64,000 nucleotides of DNA from Saccharopolyspora sp. SCSIO 74807 (GCF_037023755.1 NZ_CP146100.1:6624469-6688468); one strand, 5' to 3'. Shown: positions 1 to 11,558, counted from the first letter of the stretch. The notes: generated by a model not told the origin, from the letters alone. Numbers and translations: made by a program.

Positions 1-89
1 AAGTCGCCGCGAGCTACGGCCGCACCTTCAGCGAGTTCGAGGAGCAGATGCAGGCCGGTCAGTTCCTCACCGCGCACCTGGACGGCTGA
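1..89 (+). CDS. C-terminal end of an unidentified protein (partial)
   Basis: The last 28 codons of a plus-strand gene whose start lies outside the window; the frame begins at base 3 and ends at TGA 87-89. The tail ends in LTAHLDG and is mildly acidic. Too little is present to name a family. A strong hairpin follows 23 nt after the stop, which supports this being a real gene end. Confidence 0.6.
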   Translation, partial: VAASYGRTFSEFEEQMQAGQFLTAHLDG

Positions 90-112
90 ACCCGGTCACC
101 GGATCCGACGCG

Positions 113-149
113 CGATCGCCCCTGTTCTCGGCGGGAACAGGGGCGATCG
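113..149 (+). terminator. Perfect 15-bp hairpin, likely terminator
   Basis: Perfect inverted repeat, arms CGATCGCCCCTGTTC (113-127) and its complement (135-149), 7-nt loop, no T-run. It lies between the plus-strand gene ending at 89 and the minus-strand universal stress gene ending at 244, so it can serve as a bidirectional, actinomycete-style terminator. Confidence 0.75.
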
Positions 150-189
150 GCGGCGGTTCGCCGCAGCGGTGCGCTCAGCGCAAACCGGC

Positions 190-253
190 GGTGCTACCGC
201 ACGGCTCAGATTTCGGTGCTACCGCACGGCGCAAATTTCGGTGCTACCGCACC
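190..253. repeat. Three-copy 25-bp tandem repeat
   Basis: Units start at 190, 215 and 240 and share GGTGCTACCGCAC; the first two also share the following G-rich/ATTTC part with two differences. The third copy is truncated and covers the last codons and stop of the universal stress gene on the minus strand. Each unit has a small GGTGC/GCAC(C) dyad. Confidence 0.8.
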
Positions 254-657
254 ACGAGAACCGGGCAACGGGCGTGGTGCACGAGCTTCAACGCCACCGA
301 GCCCACCATCATGCCGGTGAACGCACCGTGCCCCTTGTTGCCCAGCACCATCATGTCCGCCTGCGGCGACAACCCCACCAGCTCGTCCACCACGTGCCCG
401 CGGATCAGCCGCTCGCGGATGTCGACGGACGGGAACTCCGCGCGCACCGCCTCGGCCACCTTGTCGAGCTGCTGCCGGGCGCGCTGCTCCAGCTCGGAAT
501 CCGAGGTGGGCAGCCGGTAGCCGAACTGCACCGGCTGGTGCCACACCGAAACGGCGTGCACCAGACCTCCCACCTTCTGCACGTACTCCGCGGCCCAGCG
601 CAGCGCCCGCTGCGACTCGTCGGACCCATCAATGCCTGCGACAACGGTCTGCGGCAT
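244..657 (-). CDS. Universal stress protein (UspA family)
   Basis: 137-aa single-domain Usp. The N-terminus VVAGIDGSDESQRAL is the usual first strand and loop, and near residue 105 the ATP-binding signature G-x2-G-x9-G-S is visible (GNKGHGAFTGMMVGS), so it probably binds ATP in the cytoplasm. The last strand CPVLVVR is typical. The ATG is preceded by AAGGAG at good spacing. It sits alone between convergent and tandem neighbours; Usp proteins of this type usually respond to starvation or hypoxia, but no specific regulatory site was recognised here. Its stop codon lies inside a 25-bp tandem repeat. Confidence 0.92.
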   Translation of the reverse strand: MPQTVVAGIDGSDESQRALRWAAEYVQKVGGLVHAVSVWHQPVQFGYRLPTSDSELEQRARQQLDKVAEAVRAEFPSVDIRERLIRGHVVDELVGLSPQADMMVLGNKGHGAFTGMMVGSVALKLVHHARCPVLVVR

Positions 658-729
658 GTCGCTCCTTCCGATCGCGGCCGAAAGTAGATCTTATGGGCGA
701 AATCGGACGGAGGCCACCAGCACACGCCG

Positions 730-3228
730 TTACTGCGGACCGACCGACTTCACCTTCACCTCGGCGTGCCCCTGTTCGTCGGTCGCGGCCAGGTCGACTT
801 CGGCGCTGATGCCCCAGTCGTGATCGCCTTCCGGGTCGGCGAAGATCTGCCGCACCAGCCAGCGCCCGGCCTCCTCGCTGATCATGAGCAGCGCAGGGCC
901 CCGCGCGTCGGCGTCGATGCCGATCTCGTCGTACTCCGCGAAGTAGCCCTCCAGCGCCTCGTCCCAGGCCTGCGCGCCGAACTCCGGATCCAGCTCGCCG
1001 AGCTGATCGGTCCAGCGCCGCGCGGCCAGCTCCACGCGGCGGAACATCGCGTTGCGCACCTGCACCCGCAGCGCCCGCTTGTTCTGCGAGAGCTTCGCGG
1101 GCCCCTGCTCGGCCGGCGCCTCCGCGGTGACCTCGGCACCGGGATTGCGCAGCCTCTCCCACTCGTCGAGCAGGCTGGAGTCGACCTGCCGCACCAACTC
1201 GCCGAGCCATTCGATGATGTCGGTGAGCTCTTCGGTCTTGGCGTCATCGGGCACCGTGTGCCGCAGCGCCTTGTAGACGTCGGCGAGGTAGCGCAGCACC
1301 AGCCCTTCCGAGCGGGCCAGCCCGTAGTGGTTGACGAACTCCACGAAGTTCATCGCGCGCTCGTACATGTCCCGGGCCACCGACTTGGGCGACAGCTCGT
1401 GCTCGGCGACCCACGGGTGGCCCTTGCGGTAGGTCTCGTAGGCGGCTTCGAGGACGTCTTCGAGCGGCTTCGGGTAGGTGATGTCCTCGAGCAGTTCCAT
1501 CCGCTCGTCGTATTCGATCCCGTCGGCCTTCATCCGCGCCACGGCCTCACCGCGGGCCTTGAACTGCTGCGCCGAGAGCACCTGCCGCGGATCGTCCAAC
1601 GTGGACTCGATGATGGACAGCACGTCCAGCGCGTACGTCGGCGAGTCGGTCGCCAGCAGCTCGATCGCGGCCAGCGCGAACGGGGACAACGGCTGGTTGA
1701 GCGCGAAGTCGAACTGCAGGTCCACCGTCACCCGCACCCGGCGGCCCTGCTCGTCGGGCTCGGCCAGCTCCTCGACGACCCCGGCGGCCAGCAGCGCCCG
1801 GTAGATCGCGATGGCGCGCAGGATGTGCCTGCGCTGCGCCGGGCGGTCCTCGTGGTTGTCGGTGAGCAGGTGCTTCATCGCGGCGAACGCGTCGCCGGGG
1901 CGGTTGATCACGTTCAGCAGCATCGAGTGGCTGACCCCGAAGCTGGACACCAGCGGTTCCGGTTCGGCTTCGACGAGCTTGTCGAAGGTCTTCTCGCTCC
2001 AGGACACGAAACCCTCGGGCGCCTTCTTGCGCACCACCTTGCGCCGCTTCTTCGGGTCGTCGCCCGCTTTGGCCAGTGCCTTGGCGTTCTCGATCTCGTG
2101 CTCGGGAGCCTGCACCACGACGTAACCCGCGGTGTCGTAGCCCGCCCGGCCCGCGCGCCCGGCGATCTGGTGGAACTCGCGGGCCTTGAGGTGCCGGGTT
2201 CGGGTCCCGTCGAACTTGGTCAGCCCGGTCAGCAGCACCGTGCGGATCGGCACGTTGATGCCGACGCCGAGCGTGTCGGTGCCGCAGATGACCTTCAGCA
2301 GGCCCGCCTGCGCCAGCTGCTCCACCAGCCGCCGGTACTTCGGCAGCATCCCCGCGTGGTGCACGCCGATGCCGTGGCGCACCAGCCGGGACAGCGTCTT
2401 GCCGAACCCGGCGGTGAACCGGAAGCCGCCGATCATCTCCGCGATCCGGTCCCGCTGCTCGCGGCTGGCGACGTTGACGCTCATCAGGCCTTGCGCCTGC
2501 TCCAGCGCGGAGGCCTGGTTGAAGTACACGATGTAGACAGGTGCCTGGTTGCCGCCGAGCAGCTCCTCGATCGTCTCGTGCAGCGGCGTCATCGCGTAGC
2601 GGAACGTCAGCGGGATCGGGCGTTCGGCGGAGCTGACCACCGCGGTCTCCCGGCCGGTGCGGCGGGTGAGGTCCCGCTCGAACCGGGTGACGTCGCCGAG
2701 CGTGGCCGACATCAGCACGAACTGGGCCTGCGGGAGCTCCAGCAGCGGCACCTGCCACGCCCAGCCGCGTTCCGGCTCCGCGTAGAAGTGGAACTCGTCC
2801 ATCACCACCTGGCGCACGTCGGCGCGTTCGCCGTCCCGCAGCGCGATGTTCGCCAGGATCTCCGCGGTGCAGCAGATGATCGGCGCGTCCGCGTTGACGC
2901 TGCTGTCGCCGGTCATCATGCCGACGTTGTCCGGGCCGAAGACGTCGACGAGCGCGAAGAACTTCTCCGAGACCAGTGCCTTGATCGGCGCGGTGTAGAA
3001 GCTGCGCGCGCCCGCGGCCAGCGCGGTGAAGTGCGCTCCGGTGGCGACCAGGCTCTTGCCGGACCCGGTCGGGGTGCTGAGGATGACGTTCGCGCCGGTG
3101 ACCACCTCCATCAGCGCCTCTTCCTGCGCCGGGTACAGCTCGATGCCGTGCCCGGAAGTCCAGGTGGTGAACGCCTCGAGCAGGCCGTCGGGGTCAGGGG
3201 CGCCGGGCAGGTGGTCCGTCAGATTCAT
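730..3228 (-). CDS. DExH-box helicase with C-terminal DUF3516-type region
   Basis: 832-aa superfamily 2 helicase. Walker A STPTGSGKS is at residues 51-59, motif II DEFH at 144-147, motif III SATLGD at about 174 and motif VI QIAGRAGRAGYD near 345. The C-terminal half is the long alpha-helical region that in actinobacteria is called DUF3516; substrate (RNA or DNA) is not known for certain. I chose the ATG at 3228 (MNLTDHL) because the open frame upstream is low-complexity and overlaps the region of the next, divergent gene. No operon partner on its strand; the usp gene lies 72 nt downstream. Confidence 0.9.
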   Translation of the reverse strand: MNLTDHLPGAPDPDGLLEAFTTWTSGHGIELYPAQEEALMEVVTGANVILSTPTGSGKSLVATGAHFTALAAGARSFYTAPIKALVSEKFFALVDVFGPDNVGMMTGDSSVNADAPIICCTAEILANIALRDGERADVRQVVMDEFHFYAEPERGWAWQVPLLELPQAQFVLMSATLGDVTRFERDLTRRTGRETAVVSSAERPIPLTFRYAMTPLHETIEELLGGNQAPVYIVYFNQASALEQAQGLMSVNVASREQRDRIAEMIGGFRFTAGFGKTLSRLVRHGIGVHHAGMLPKYRRLVEQLAQAGLLKVICGTDTLGVGINVPIRTVLLTGLTKFDGTRTRHLKAREFHQIAGRAGRAGYDTAGYVVVQAPEHEIENAKALAKAGDDPKKRRKVVRKKAPEGFVSWSEKTFDKLVEAEPEPLVSSFGVSHSMLLNVINRPGDAFAAMKHLLTDNHEDRPAQRRHILRAIAIYRALLAAGVVEELAEPDEQGRRVRVTVDLQFDFALNQPLSPFALAAIELLATDSPTYALDVLSIIESTLDDPRQVLSAQQFKARGEAVARMKADGIEYDERMELLEDITYPKPLEDVLEAAYETYRKGHPWVAEHELSPKSVARDMYERAMNFVEFVNHYGLARSEGLVLRYLADVYKALRHTVPDDAKTEELTDIIEWLGELVRQVDSSLLDEWERLRNPGAEVTAEAPAEQGPAKLSQNKRALRVQVRNAMFRRVELAARRWTDQLGELDPEFGAQAWDEALEGYFAEYDEIGIDADARGPALLMISEEAGRWLVRQIFADPEGDHDWGISAEVDLAATDEQGHAEVKVKSVGPQ

Positions 3229-3372
3229 GGCCCCCGAATCGTCCCCGCCCGCCTTCGGCGCACCGCAGCCGGGGTCGCGCGCGCAACGGCCCGCGCGGTT
3301 TCTCACCCGATCGGGTAGCTGGTCGCTGTTCGGGGGTGGATCGCCGCGGCGCGGAACGCGGAGACTCGGGGC

Positions 3373-3561
3373 ATGCCGGAACGACAGGTGCGGTTCATCG
3401 GCGGGCCGCTGGACGGGCGCGAGCAGGAGCTGCGCGAATCGGAGGCGGTGCACGGGCGCCTGCTCCGGCACATCCACCTGCACGAGGGGCCGAAGATCGT
3501 CACCCGGTACCGGCTGCACTACAGCAACGACGCGGGATGGGAGTACCACACCGAGCATTGA
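3373..3561 (+). CDS. Small hypothetical protein with GGPLDG motif
   Basis: 62 aa, starting MPERQVRFIGGPLDGREQEL and ending WEYHTEH. GGAG lies 10-12 nt before the ATG. The pattern of a beta-strand, a GGPLDG turn and a late aromatic tail resembles small uncharacterised actinobacterial proteins, but I do not know a function. It is transcribed divergently from the helicase with about 145 nt between starts, and is followed by a 466-nt stretch without a clear gene. Base composition is ordinary for the region. Confidence 0.65.
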   Translation: MPERQVRFIGGPLDGREQELRESEAVHGRLLRHIHLHEGPKIVTRYRLHYSNDAGWEYHTEH

Positions 3562-3703
3562 GCCGGGGTCCGATCCGGGGCCAGCGGATCCGAGTCCGAG
3601 GAATCCGGGGCCGAGAGATCCGGCGCGGAGGGGCCGGGTCCGAGCGCTCCGGGGCGCGAGCGCCGGTCTCCGGGCATTGCGATCGAGATCCACCCGGTTC
3701 AGC

Positions 3704-3725
3704 GATGCGAACGTGCGTTCGCATC
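3704..3725. promoter_or_regulatory. LexA/SOS-box-like perfect palindrome
   Basis: Perfect 22-bp palindrome with 10-bp arms and a TG centre. Its core CGAACGTGCGTTCG (3708-3721) fits the Gram-positive LexA (DinR) consensus CGAAC-N4-GTTCG at every fixed base. No SOS gene is evident beside it: the next in-frame ATG on the plus strand is at 3740 and reads into mutA; on the minus strand the helicase start is 476 nt away. Confidence 0.6.
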
Positions 3726-3790
3726 CGGATGATGAAGTCATGGACCTGATGACGACGCCGCGCGAGACCGAAATCCCGGCGGCGGGATCC

Positions 3791-3865
3791 CTGGCGACCG
3801 GCTCCCTGGCGACCGGCTCCCTGGTGACCGGCTCCCCGGCGACCGGAGCCCCGGCTTCCGGCTCC
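3791..3865 (+). repeat. Five-unit 15-bp tandem repeat
   Basis: Units at 3791, 3806, 3821, 3836 and 3851. The first two are identical (CTGGCGACCGGCTCC), the third has one change, the last two diverge. Read in the mutA frame the units would encode LATGS, LATGS, LVTGS, PATGA and PASGS. It probably lies outside the mutA coding sequence. Confidence 0.75.
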
Positions 3866-4027
3866 CGGGAATCCGCGCACGGCCGGGCCGAGCTCGAGTC
3901 CGCGACCCGGCCCGGCCGGACCGAGCGCGCGCGTTCTGCGACCGCCCGGGCGGCGCGTGAATCTTGGGACGTGAGTCACAGGTCAGCGGCCGTTTCGGCG
4001 CCTGCGCGCGTCCTACCATCGGGCTCC

Positions 4028-5928
4028 ATGGCGCCCTCAGACCGGCTCTCAACGCCGAGCGGCCCCCGCCCCGGGCTTCGCCTGGGCGGTGAGTTCCCGC
4101 AGCCCACCCACCAGGAATGGCAGGCGCAGGTGGAGAAGATCCTGCGCCGCACCGGCCGGATCGCCGAGGGCGAGCCCGCGCCGGACGATCCCGCCGCGAT
4201 GCTGAACTCCGCCACCTACGACGAGATCACCGTGCGGCCGCTGTACACGTCCGCGGCAGGCGACTCCGGTCTGCCCGGCTTCGCGCCGTACGTGCGCGGG
4301 AGTCGTCCGGAGGGGTCCGCGCCGGAGGGCTGGGACGTGCGGCAGGAGCACGCACACCCGGATGCGGCCCGGACGAACCAGGAGGCGCTCGCCGACCTCA
4401 ACGGCGGCGCCACCTCCCTGACGCTGCGGCTCGGCGCGGGCGGGATCGCCGTCGACGACCTCGCCGACGCGCTGCACGGCGTGCACCTGGACATGATCGG
4501 GATCGTGCTGGACGCGGGCGAGCAGGCTCCGCAGGCCGCGGCGAAGCTGCTGGAGATCGCCGCGGGCCAGGATGTCGCGCCGAGCGCGCTGCGCGGCAAC
4601 CTCGGTGCCGACCCGCTCGGCGTCGAGGCGCGCACCGGCCGCGAGGTCGGGCCGGCCGATGCGGTGCGACTCGCGCGGCGCTGCGCCGCGGAACTCCCGG
4701 GAATGCGGGCGATCACCGTGGACGCTCAGCCGTACCACGAGGCCGGTGGCTCGGATGGCGCGGAACTCGGTGCCTCGCTGGCGGCGGGCGTGACCTACCT
4801 GCGGTGGCTGACGGCGGCCCCGCCGGAGGGGGCCGGGCTGGACGTCGGGACCGCTTGCGGGCTGCTGGAGTTCCGCTACGCCGCGACCGCCGACCAGTTC
4901 CTCACCATCGCGAAGCTGCGGGCCGCACGGCGGTTGTGGGAGCAGGTCGCGCGGCAGTCCGGGGCACCCGAGCAGGCGCGGGCGCAGCGCCAGCACGCGG
5001 TGACCTCCGCGGCGATGCTGACCCGCCGCGACCCGTGGGTGAACATGCTGCGTTCGACGATCTCGACGTTCGCCGCCGGGGTCGGCGGGGCGCAGGCCAT
5101 CACGGTGCGCCCGTTCGACGCCGCGATCGGGCTGCCGGACGCGTTCGCGCGCCGCGTCGCCCGCAACACGCACGCGCTGCTGCTGGACGAGTCGCACCTG
5201 GCCCAGGTGATCGATCCGGCGGGCGGGTCCTGGTACGTCGAGACGCTGACCGACGAGCTGGCCGACGCCGCCTGGGAGTGGTTCCGCGAGATCGAAGGCG
5301 CGGGCGGGCTGCCCGCTGCGTTGCGTTCCGGGATGGTGGCCGATCGGCTCTCCGCGATCTGGCAGCGCCGCCGGAACGCGCTGGCGCACCGCAACGACCC
5401 GATCACCGGCGTGAGCGAGTTCCCGGACCTCGAAGAGCAGCCCCTGCAGCGCGAGCCCGCCCCGGCCGAGCCGTCCGGCGGGCTGCCGAAGGTGCGCTAC
5501 GCCCAGGAGTTCGAGGAGCTGCGCGACGCCGCGGACGCGCAGGCCGAGCGGACCGGCGAACGACCCGCCGTCTTCCTCGCCACGCTCGGACCGCTGGCGA
5601 CGTACAACGCACGCGCCGGTTTCGCCAGGAACCTGTTCGCCGCCGGCGGGCTGGCCACCCCCGAAGCGGGCCCCACCGAGTCCGCTCAGGAGGTCGTGCG
5701 GGCCTACGCCGAGCAACCCAGCGCCGTGGTGTGCCTGTGCTCGGCGGACCAGGTCTACGCCGAGCGCGCCGCCGAGACCGCCAGGGCGCTCAAGGAGGCC
5801 GGCGCCGAATCCGTGCTGCTGGCCGGAAAACCCAAGGACCGACCGGACGATGTGGACGGTTTCGTGCACACCGGCTGCGACGCGGTCAAGGTCCTGCGCA
5901 CCGCGCACCGCACGTTGGGAGTCGAGTG

Positions 5929-5929
<1 letters not shown>
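4028..5929 (+). CDS. mutA: Methylmalonyl-CoA mutase small (alpha-type) subunit
   Basis: 633 aa, close to the family's usual 610-640. It carries the (beta/alpha)8 substrate-binding domain shared with MutB ([21 protein letters not shown]) followed by a cobalamin-domain remnant lacking the DxHxxG cobalt-ligand motif, so it is the non-catalytic partner in the MutAB heterodimer that converts methylmalonyl-CoA to succinyl-CoA. The ATG at 4028 is chosen because it gives normal length; in-frame ATGs at 3740 and 3749 would add a repetitive extension. It has no strong ribosome binding site but TACCAT 13 nt upstream could give a very short leader. The stop overlaps the mutB start (ATGA). Confidence 0.93.
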
Positions 5930-8157
<2,228 letters not shown>

Positions 8158-8206
8158 GGTTTCGCTACCCGACCCACTGAGCAGATCCATTCCGCAAGGA
8201 CCCGTG

Positions 8207-9193
8207 ATGCCGCGCGAGATCAACGTCGAGGATTACGCCAAGGGCGTGCTGGAAGGTTCCCGCACGAAACTGGCGCAGGCGATCACGCTGGTCGAGTCGA
8301 CCAAACCGGCGCACCGGGCCAAAGCGCAGGAACTGCTGGTGCAGCTGCTGCCGCACAGCGGCGGGGCGCACCGGGTGGGGATCACCGGGGTGCCCGGCGT
8401 CGGCAAGTCGACGTTCATCGAATCGCTGGGGACGTCGCTGACCGCGGCCGGGCACCGGGTCGCGGTGCTCGCGGTCGACCCGTCGTCCACCCGCAGCGGC
8501 GGCAGCATCCTCGGCGACAAGACCCGGATGGGGACGCTGGCGGCGGATCCGGCCGCGTTCGTGCGCCCCTCCCCCTCGGCCGGAACGCTCGGCGGGGTCG
8601 CGCGCGCCACCCGCGAGACGATCGTGCTGATGGAAGCCGCGGGCTTCGACGTGGTGCTGGTGGAAACGGTCGGCGTCGGGCAGTCCGAGGTGACCGTGGC
8701 CGGGATGGTGGACTGCTTCCTGCTGCTGACCCTGGCCCGCACCGGCGACCAGTTGCAGGGCATCAAGAAGGGCGTGCTGGAACTCGCCGACCTGGTCGCG
8801 GTGAACAAGGCCGACGGTCCACATGAGACGGACGCGCGGAAGGCGGCGCGCGAGCTGCGCAGCGCGCTGCGGCTGCTCACCCCGGTCAGCGCCTCGTGGA
8901 AACCACCGGTGCTGACCTGCAGCGGACTGACCGCGGCAGGCCTGGATTCGCTGTGGGAGCAGGTCGAGCAGCACCGCGCCACGCTCGCCGAAACCGGCGA
9001 GCTGGCGCAGAAGCGCAGCCGCCAGCAGGTCGAGTGGACGTGGTCGCTGGTGCGCGACCAGCTGATGGCCGAGCTCACCGCCCATCCCGGCGTCCGAGCC
9101 ATCGTCGAAGATGTCGAAACCCGCGTCAGCCGGGGCGATCTCACCGCGAGCCTGGCGGCCCAGCAACTCCTGCAAGCCTTCAACCGCGAATGA
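8207..9193 (+). CDS. meaB: Methylmalonyl-CoA mutase-associated GTPase MeaB
   Basis: 328-aa G3E-family P-loop GTPase. Walker A GVPGVGKST is at about residue 62, followed by AVDPSSTRSGGSILGDKTRM, the switch region VETVGVGQSE and the NKAD base-recognition motif. MeaB loads intact adenosylcobalamin on the mutase and protects it from inactivation. AAGGA lies six nt before the ATG at 8207; a GTG one codon earlier is also possible. It is the third gene of the mutAB-meaB operon. Confidence 0.95.
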   Translation: MPREINVEDYAKGVLEGSRTKLAQAITLVESTKPAHRAKAQELLVQLLPHSGGAHRVGITGVPGVGKSTFIESLGTSLTAAGHRVAVLAVDPSSTRSGGSILGDKTRMGTLAADPAAFVRPSPSAGTLGGVARATRETIVLMEAAGFDVVLVETVGVGQSEVTVAGMVDCFLLLTLARTGDQLQGIKKGVLELADLVAVNKADGPHETDARKAARELRSALRLLTPVSASWKPPVLTCSGLTAAGLDSLWEQVEQHRATLAETGELAQKRSRQQVEWTWSLVRDQLMAELTAHPGVRAIVEDVETRVSRGDLTASLAAQQLLQAFNRE

Positions 9194-9476
9194 CGATTCC
9201 CCCGGCCGCCCGCCCGCGCGCGGCGAAACCCACCACGGCGCGGAGTTGAATCCGTCCCGGCGTTCGCTGTTCCGGGTGCAGCCTCCCGCTGCGCACTGCG
9301 TCCCTCGCGCAAGATCTCCGGCCCCGGCGGGATTCGTCCGGCCGGGTGCGGACGTTCGGGTGGCGGCATTGGCCCGTACGGTCGTTTTTCCGGAAATTCC
9401 GGGAAGTTCCGCGCCGGCGGTCCGCGGCGGAGGGCGATCATGCGAGGTGTTCGCTGCCTTTCGGTTGGGGGTCGGC

Positions 9477-11558
9477 ATGAGCGACGGGGCCTCGAACGTC
9501 TTCTCCGGGAATGCGCGCAACGTCGTGCAGGCGCAGCACATCTACGGCGGTGTGCACCTGCACCAGCCGGAAGTCCCGGTGCCGCGGCAACTTCCGCAGC
9601 GCGTCACGCACTTCACCGACCGCGAGGCGAGCCTGACCGCGCTGGACTCCTGGCTGGCCGAACCGTCCGACTCCGCCGCACCGACCTGGTTGATCGTCGG
9701 TTCCGGAGGCGTCGGCAAGACCTCGCTGGCCGCGTTCTGGGCGCACCGGGTGCGGGACAGCTTCCCCGACGGCGACCTCTACGTGGACTTGCGCGGCTAC
9801 CACGTCAGCCGCAGGCGCGACGCGGACGAGGCGCTCGACGAGGTGCTGCGCGCGCTGGGCGTGCCGAGCGAACGATTACCCGTCGACCCGGCCGCGAAGG
9901 CCACGATGTACCGGACCATGCTGCACGGCCGCCGTATGCTGATCGTGCTCGACAACGCTGCCGCTGCCGAGCAGATCCGCCCGTTGCTGCCCGGTTCTCC
10001 GGACTGCCGGGTGCTGATAACCAGCCGCAGTCACCTGACGAGCCTGACGACCAGGGAAGGAGCCGGCCGGATGTCGCTGGACGTGCTGCCCCCGGACCGC
10101 GCGGTCGAGCTGCTGCGCAGGACCGCCGGAGCCGACCGGGTCGACGCCGAGCCGGACGCGACCGCCGAGCTCGCCCACTACTGCGGATACCTGCCGCTGG
10201 CGCTGCGCATCGCCGCCGAACGGCTGGTGGCCGGCGCGCAGCTGCGGATCGCCGATCTCGTCGCGGAACTGGCCGACGAACGGGAACGGCTCGACGCGCT
10301 GGCCATCGACGAGGACGAATTCACCACTGTGCGCGCGGTTTTCTCCTGGTCGTACCGTTCGCTCGCGCCGGAGGCGGCACGGCTGTTCCGGCTGCTCGGT
10401 CTCGCCGAGGGCGCCGACATCGGGTTGGACGCCGCAGCCGCGCTGGCCAACATCTCCCGACCCAAGTCCCGCAGGCTGCTGGAATCCCTGACCGGTGCTC
10501 ACCTGCTCGACGAGCACCAGCCGCAGCGCTACCGCTTCCACGACCTCGTCGGCCTCTACGCCGCGGAATGCGCGCAGTACGACGAGAGCGCCGAGGAACG
10601 CGACGCGGCCGTCCGCCGCCTGCTGTCCTGGTACCTGCACGCGACGATCGGCGCGTCCTGGAAGGCCGAGCCGAGCTTCACCCGCCTCCCGATGCAGCTG
10701 CCGGATTCCCCGGGATCGGTGCCGGAATTCACCGATCGGCCGACGGCTTTGCACTTCTACGACGCCGAACGCGCGAACCTGCTGGCCGCGGTCCGGCAGG
10801 CCGCGGACCGCGGCGAGCACGTTTTCGCCTGGCAGCTGCCGGTGGCGATGTTCGCCTTCATGCTGGCCCGCAGGCCGGTGGCCTACTGGCTGGAATCGCA
10901 TCGCATCGGGCTGGCCTCGGCCGCCGCGCTCGGCGATGAGCTGGCCGAGGCGTGGCTGCTGACCAGTGACTCCATCCCGCGCAGCACGCTGCAGCAGCAC
11001 CAGGTGGCGCTGGCGGAACTGCAGCGCGCGGTGCCGCTGTGGCAGCGGTCCGGCCCGGAGTGGGCGCAGGCGTGGGCGTTGCGCGACCTCGGCGGCGCGT
11101 ACTACGCGCTGGGGCGCGACGAGGAGGCGAACGAGGCGCTGGAACGCTCGCTGAGCATGCACGTCGAGCTGGGTGACGAGTGGGGCGAGGAGACCACGTT
11201 GAGCGCGCTGGCCAAGGCCGAGCACCGCCTGCACCAGTACGACGAGGCGATCCGGCACCTGCAACGGACCATCGAGATCCGCCGCTCGCACGGCGACCGC
11301 CGCCTCGAGGGCAGCTGCCTGAGCGAGATCGGCCTGGTGCTCGGCGCCACCGGCCGCACCGGGGAAGCCGTCGAGCACTTGGAGCTGGCGCTGGAGCTGC
11401 ACCGGGACGTGGAGTACAGCTACGGCGAGGCGCTGGACCGCGAGCGGCTCGCCGACATCTGGGACACCACCGGGCGTCCCGTGCAGGCCCGCGAGCAGCG
11501 CAGGCTGGCCGCGCAGCTCTACGACGAGCTCGGAGTCCCGCACGAACTCGCCGGTTGA
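9477..11558 (+). CDS. NB-ARC/TPR signalling protein with N-terminal amyloid-like motif
   Basis: 693 aa. Residues 5-32 read NVFSGNARNVVQAQHIYGGV and continue with histidines, a short motif resembling the RHIM-like bacterial amyloid signalling sequences found on STAND/NLR-like proteins. An NB-ARC NTPase follows: P-loop VGSGGVGKTSLA near residue 76, Walker B LIVLDNAA, sensor LITSRS. A winged-helix-like region and a TPR array (about residues 470-690) complete it. It resembles AfsR-type proteins without the SARP DNA-binding domain, so a direct transcription role is not evident. Start from ATG 9477 with GGGGG upstream; 283 nt separate it from meaB and hold no gene. Confidence 0.85.
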   Translation: MSDGASNVFSGNARNVVQAQHIYGGVHLHQPEVPVPRQLPQRVTHFTDREASLTALDSWLAEPSDSAAPTWLIVGSGGVGKTSLAAFWAHRVRDSFPDGDLYVDLRGYHVSRRRDADEALDEVLRALGVPSERLPVDPAAKATMYRTMLHGRRMLIVLDNAAAAEQIRPLLPGSPDCRVLITSRSHLTSLTTREGAGRMSLDVLPPDRAVELLRRTAGADRVDAEPDATAELAHYCGYLPLALRIAAERLVAGAQLRIADLVAELADERERLDALAIDEDEFTTVRAVFSWSYRSLAPEAARLFRLLGLAEGADIGLDAAAALANISRPKSRRLLESLTGAHLLDEHQPQRYRFHDLVGLYAAECAQYDESAEERDAAVRRLLSWYLHATIGASWKAEPSFTRLPMQLPDSPGSVPEFTDRPTALHFYDAERANLLAAVRQAADRGEHVFAWQLPVAMFAFMLARRPVAYWLESHRIGLASAAALGDELAEAWLLTSDSIPRSTLQQHQVALAELQRAVPLWQRSGPEWAQAWALRDLGGAYYALGRDEEANEALERSLSMHVELGDEWGEETTLSALAKAEHRLHQYDEAIRHLQRTIEIRRSHGDRRLEGSCLSEIGLVLGATGRTGEAVEHLELALELHRDVEYSYGEALDRERLADIWDTTGRPVQAREQRRLAAQLYDELGVPHELAG

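Larger units (their letters stand above)
3562..4027. other. Gene-free, repeat-rich stretch before mutA
   Basis: No convincing gene. It contains runs of ATCCGGGGCC-like low-complexity sequence (3562-3660), a LexA-box-like palindrome (3704-3725) and a 15-bp tandem repeat (3791-3865). The mutA frame stays open upstream to ATGs at 3740 and 3749, which would add about 96 low-complexity residues to MutA. A weak -10 (TACCAT) lies 13 nt before the chosen mutA ATG. Confidence 0.5.

Noticed and set aside
730..3741. Longer helicase start at 3741
   Set aside because: It would overlap the divergent 62-aa gene and the LexA-like palindrome and add 171 low-complexity residues.
3791..3865. Tandem repeat as a CRISPR-like array
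   Set aside because: Units are contiguous 15-mers without spacers and no cas gene is present.
3740..4027. Extended N-terminus for MutA from ATG 3740
   Set aside because: Repetitive, low-complexity residues absent from MutA proteins; kept only as a low-interest observation.
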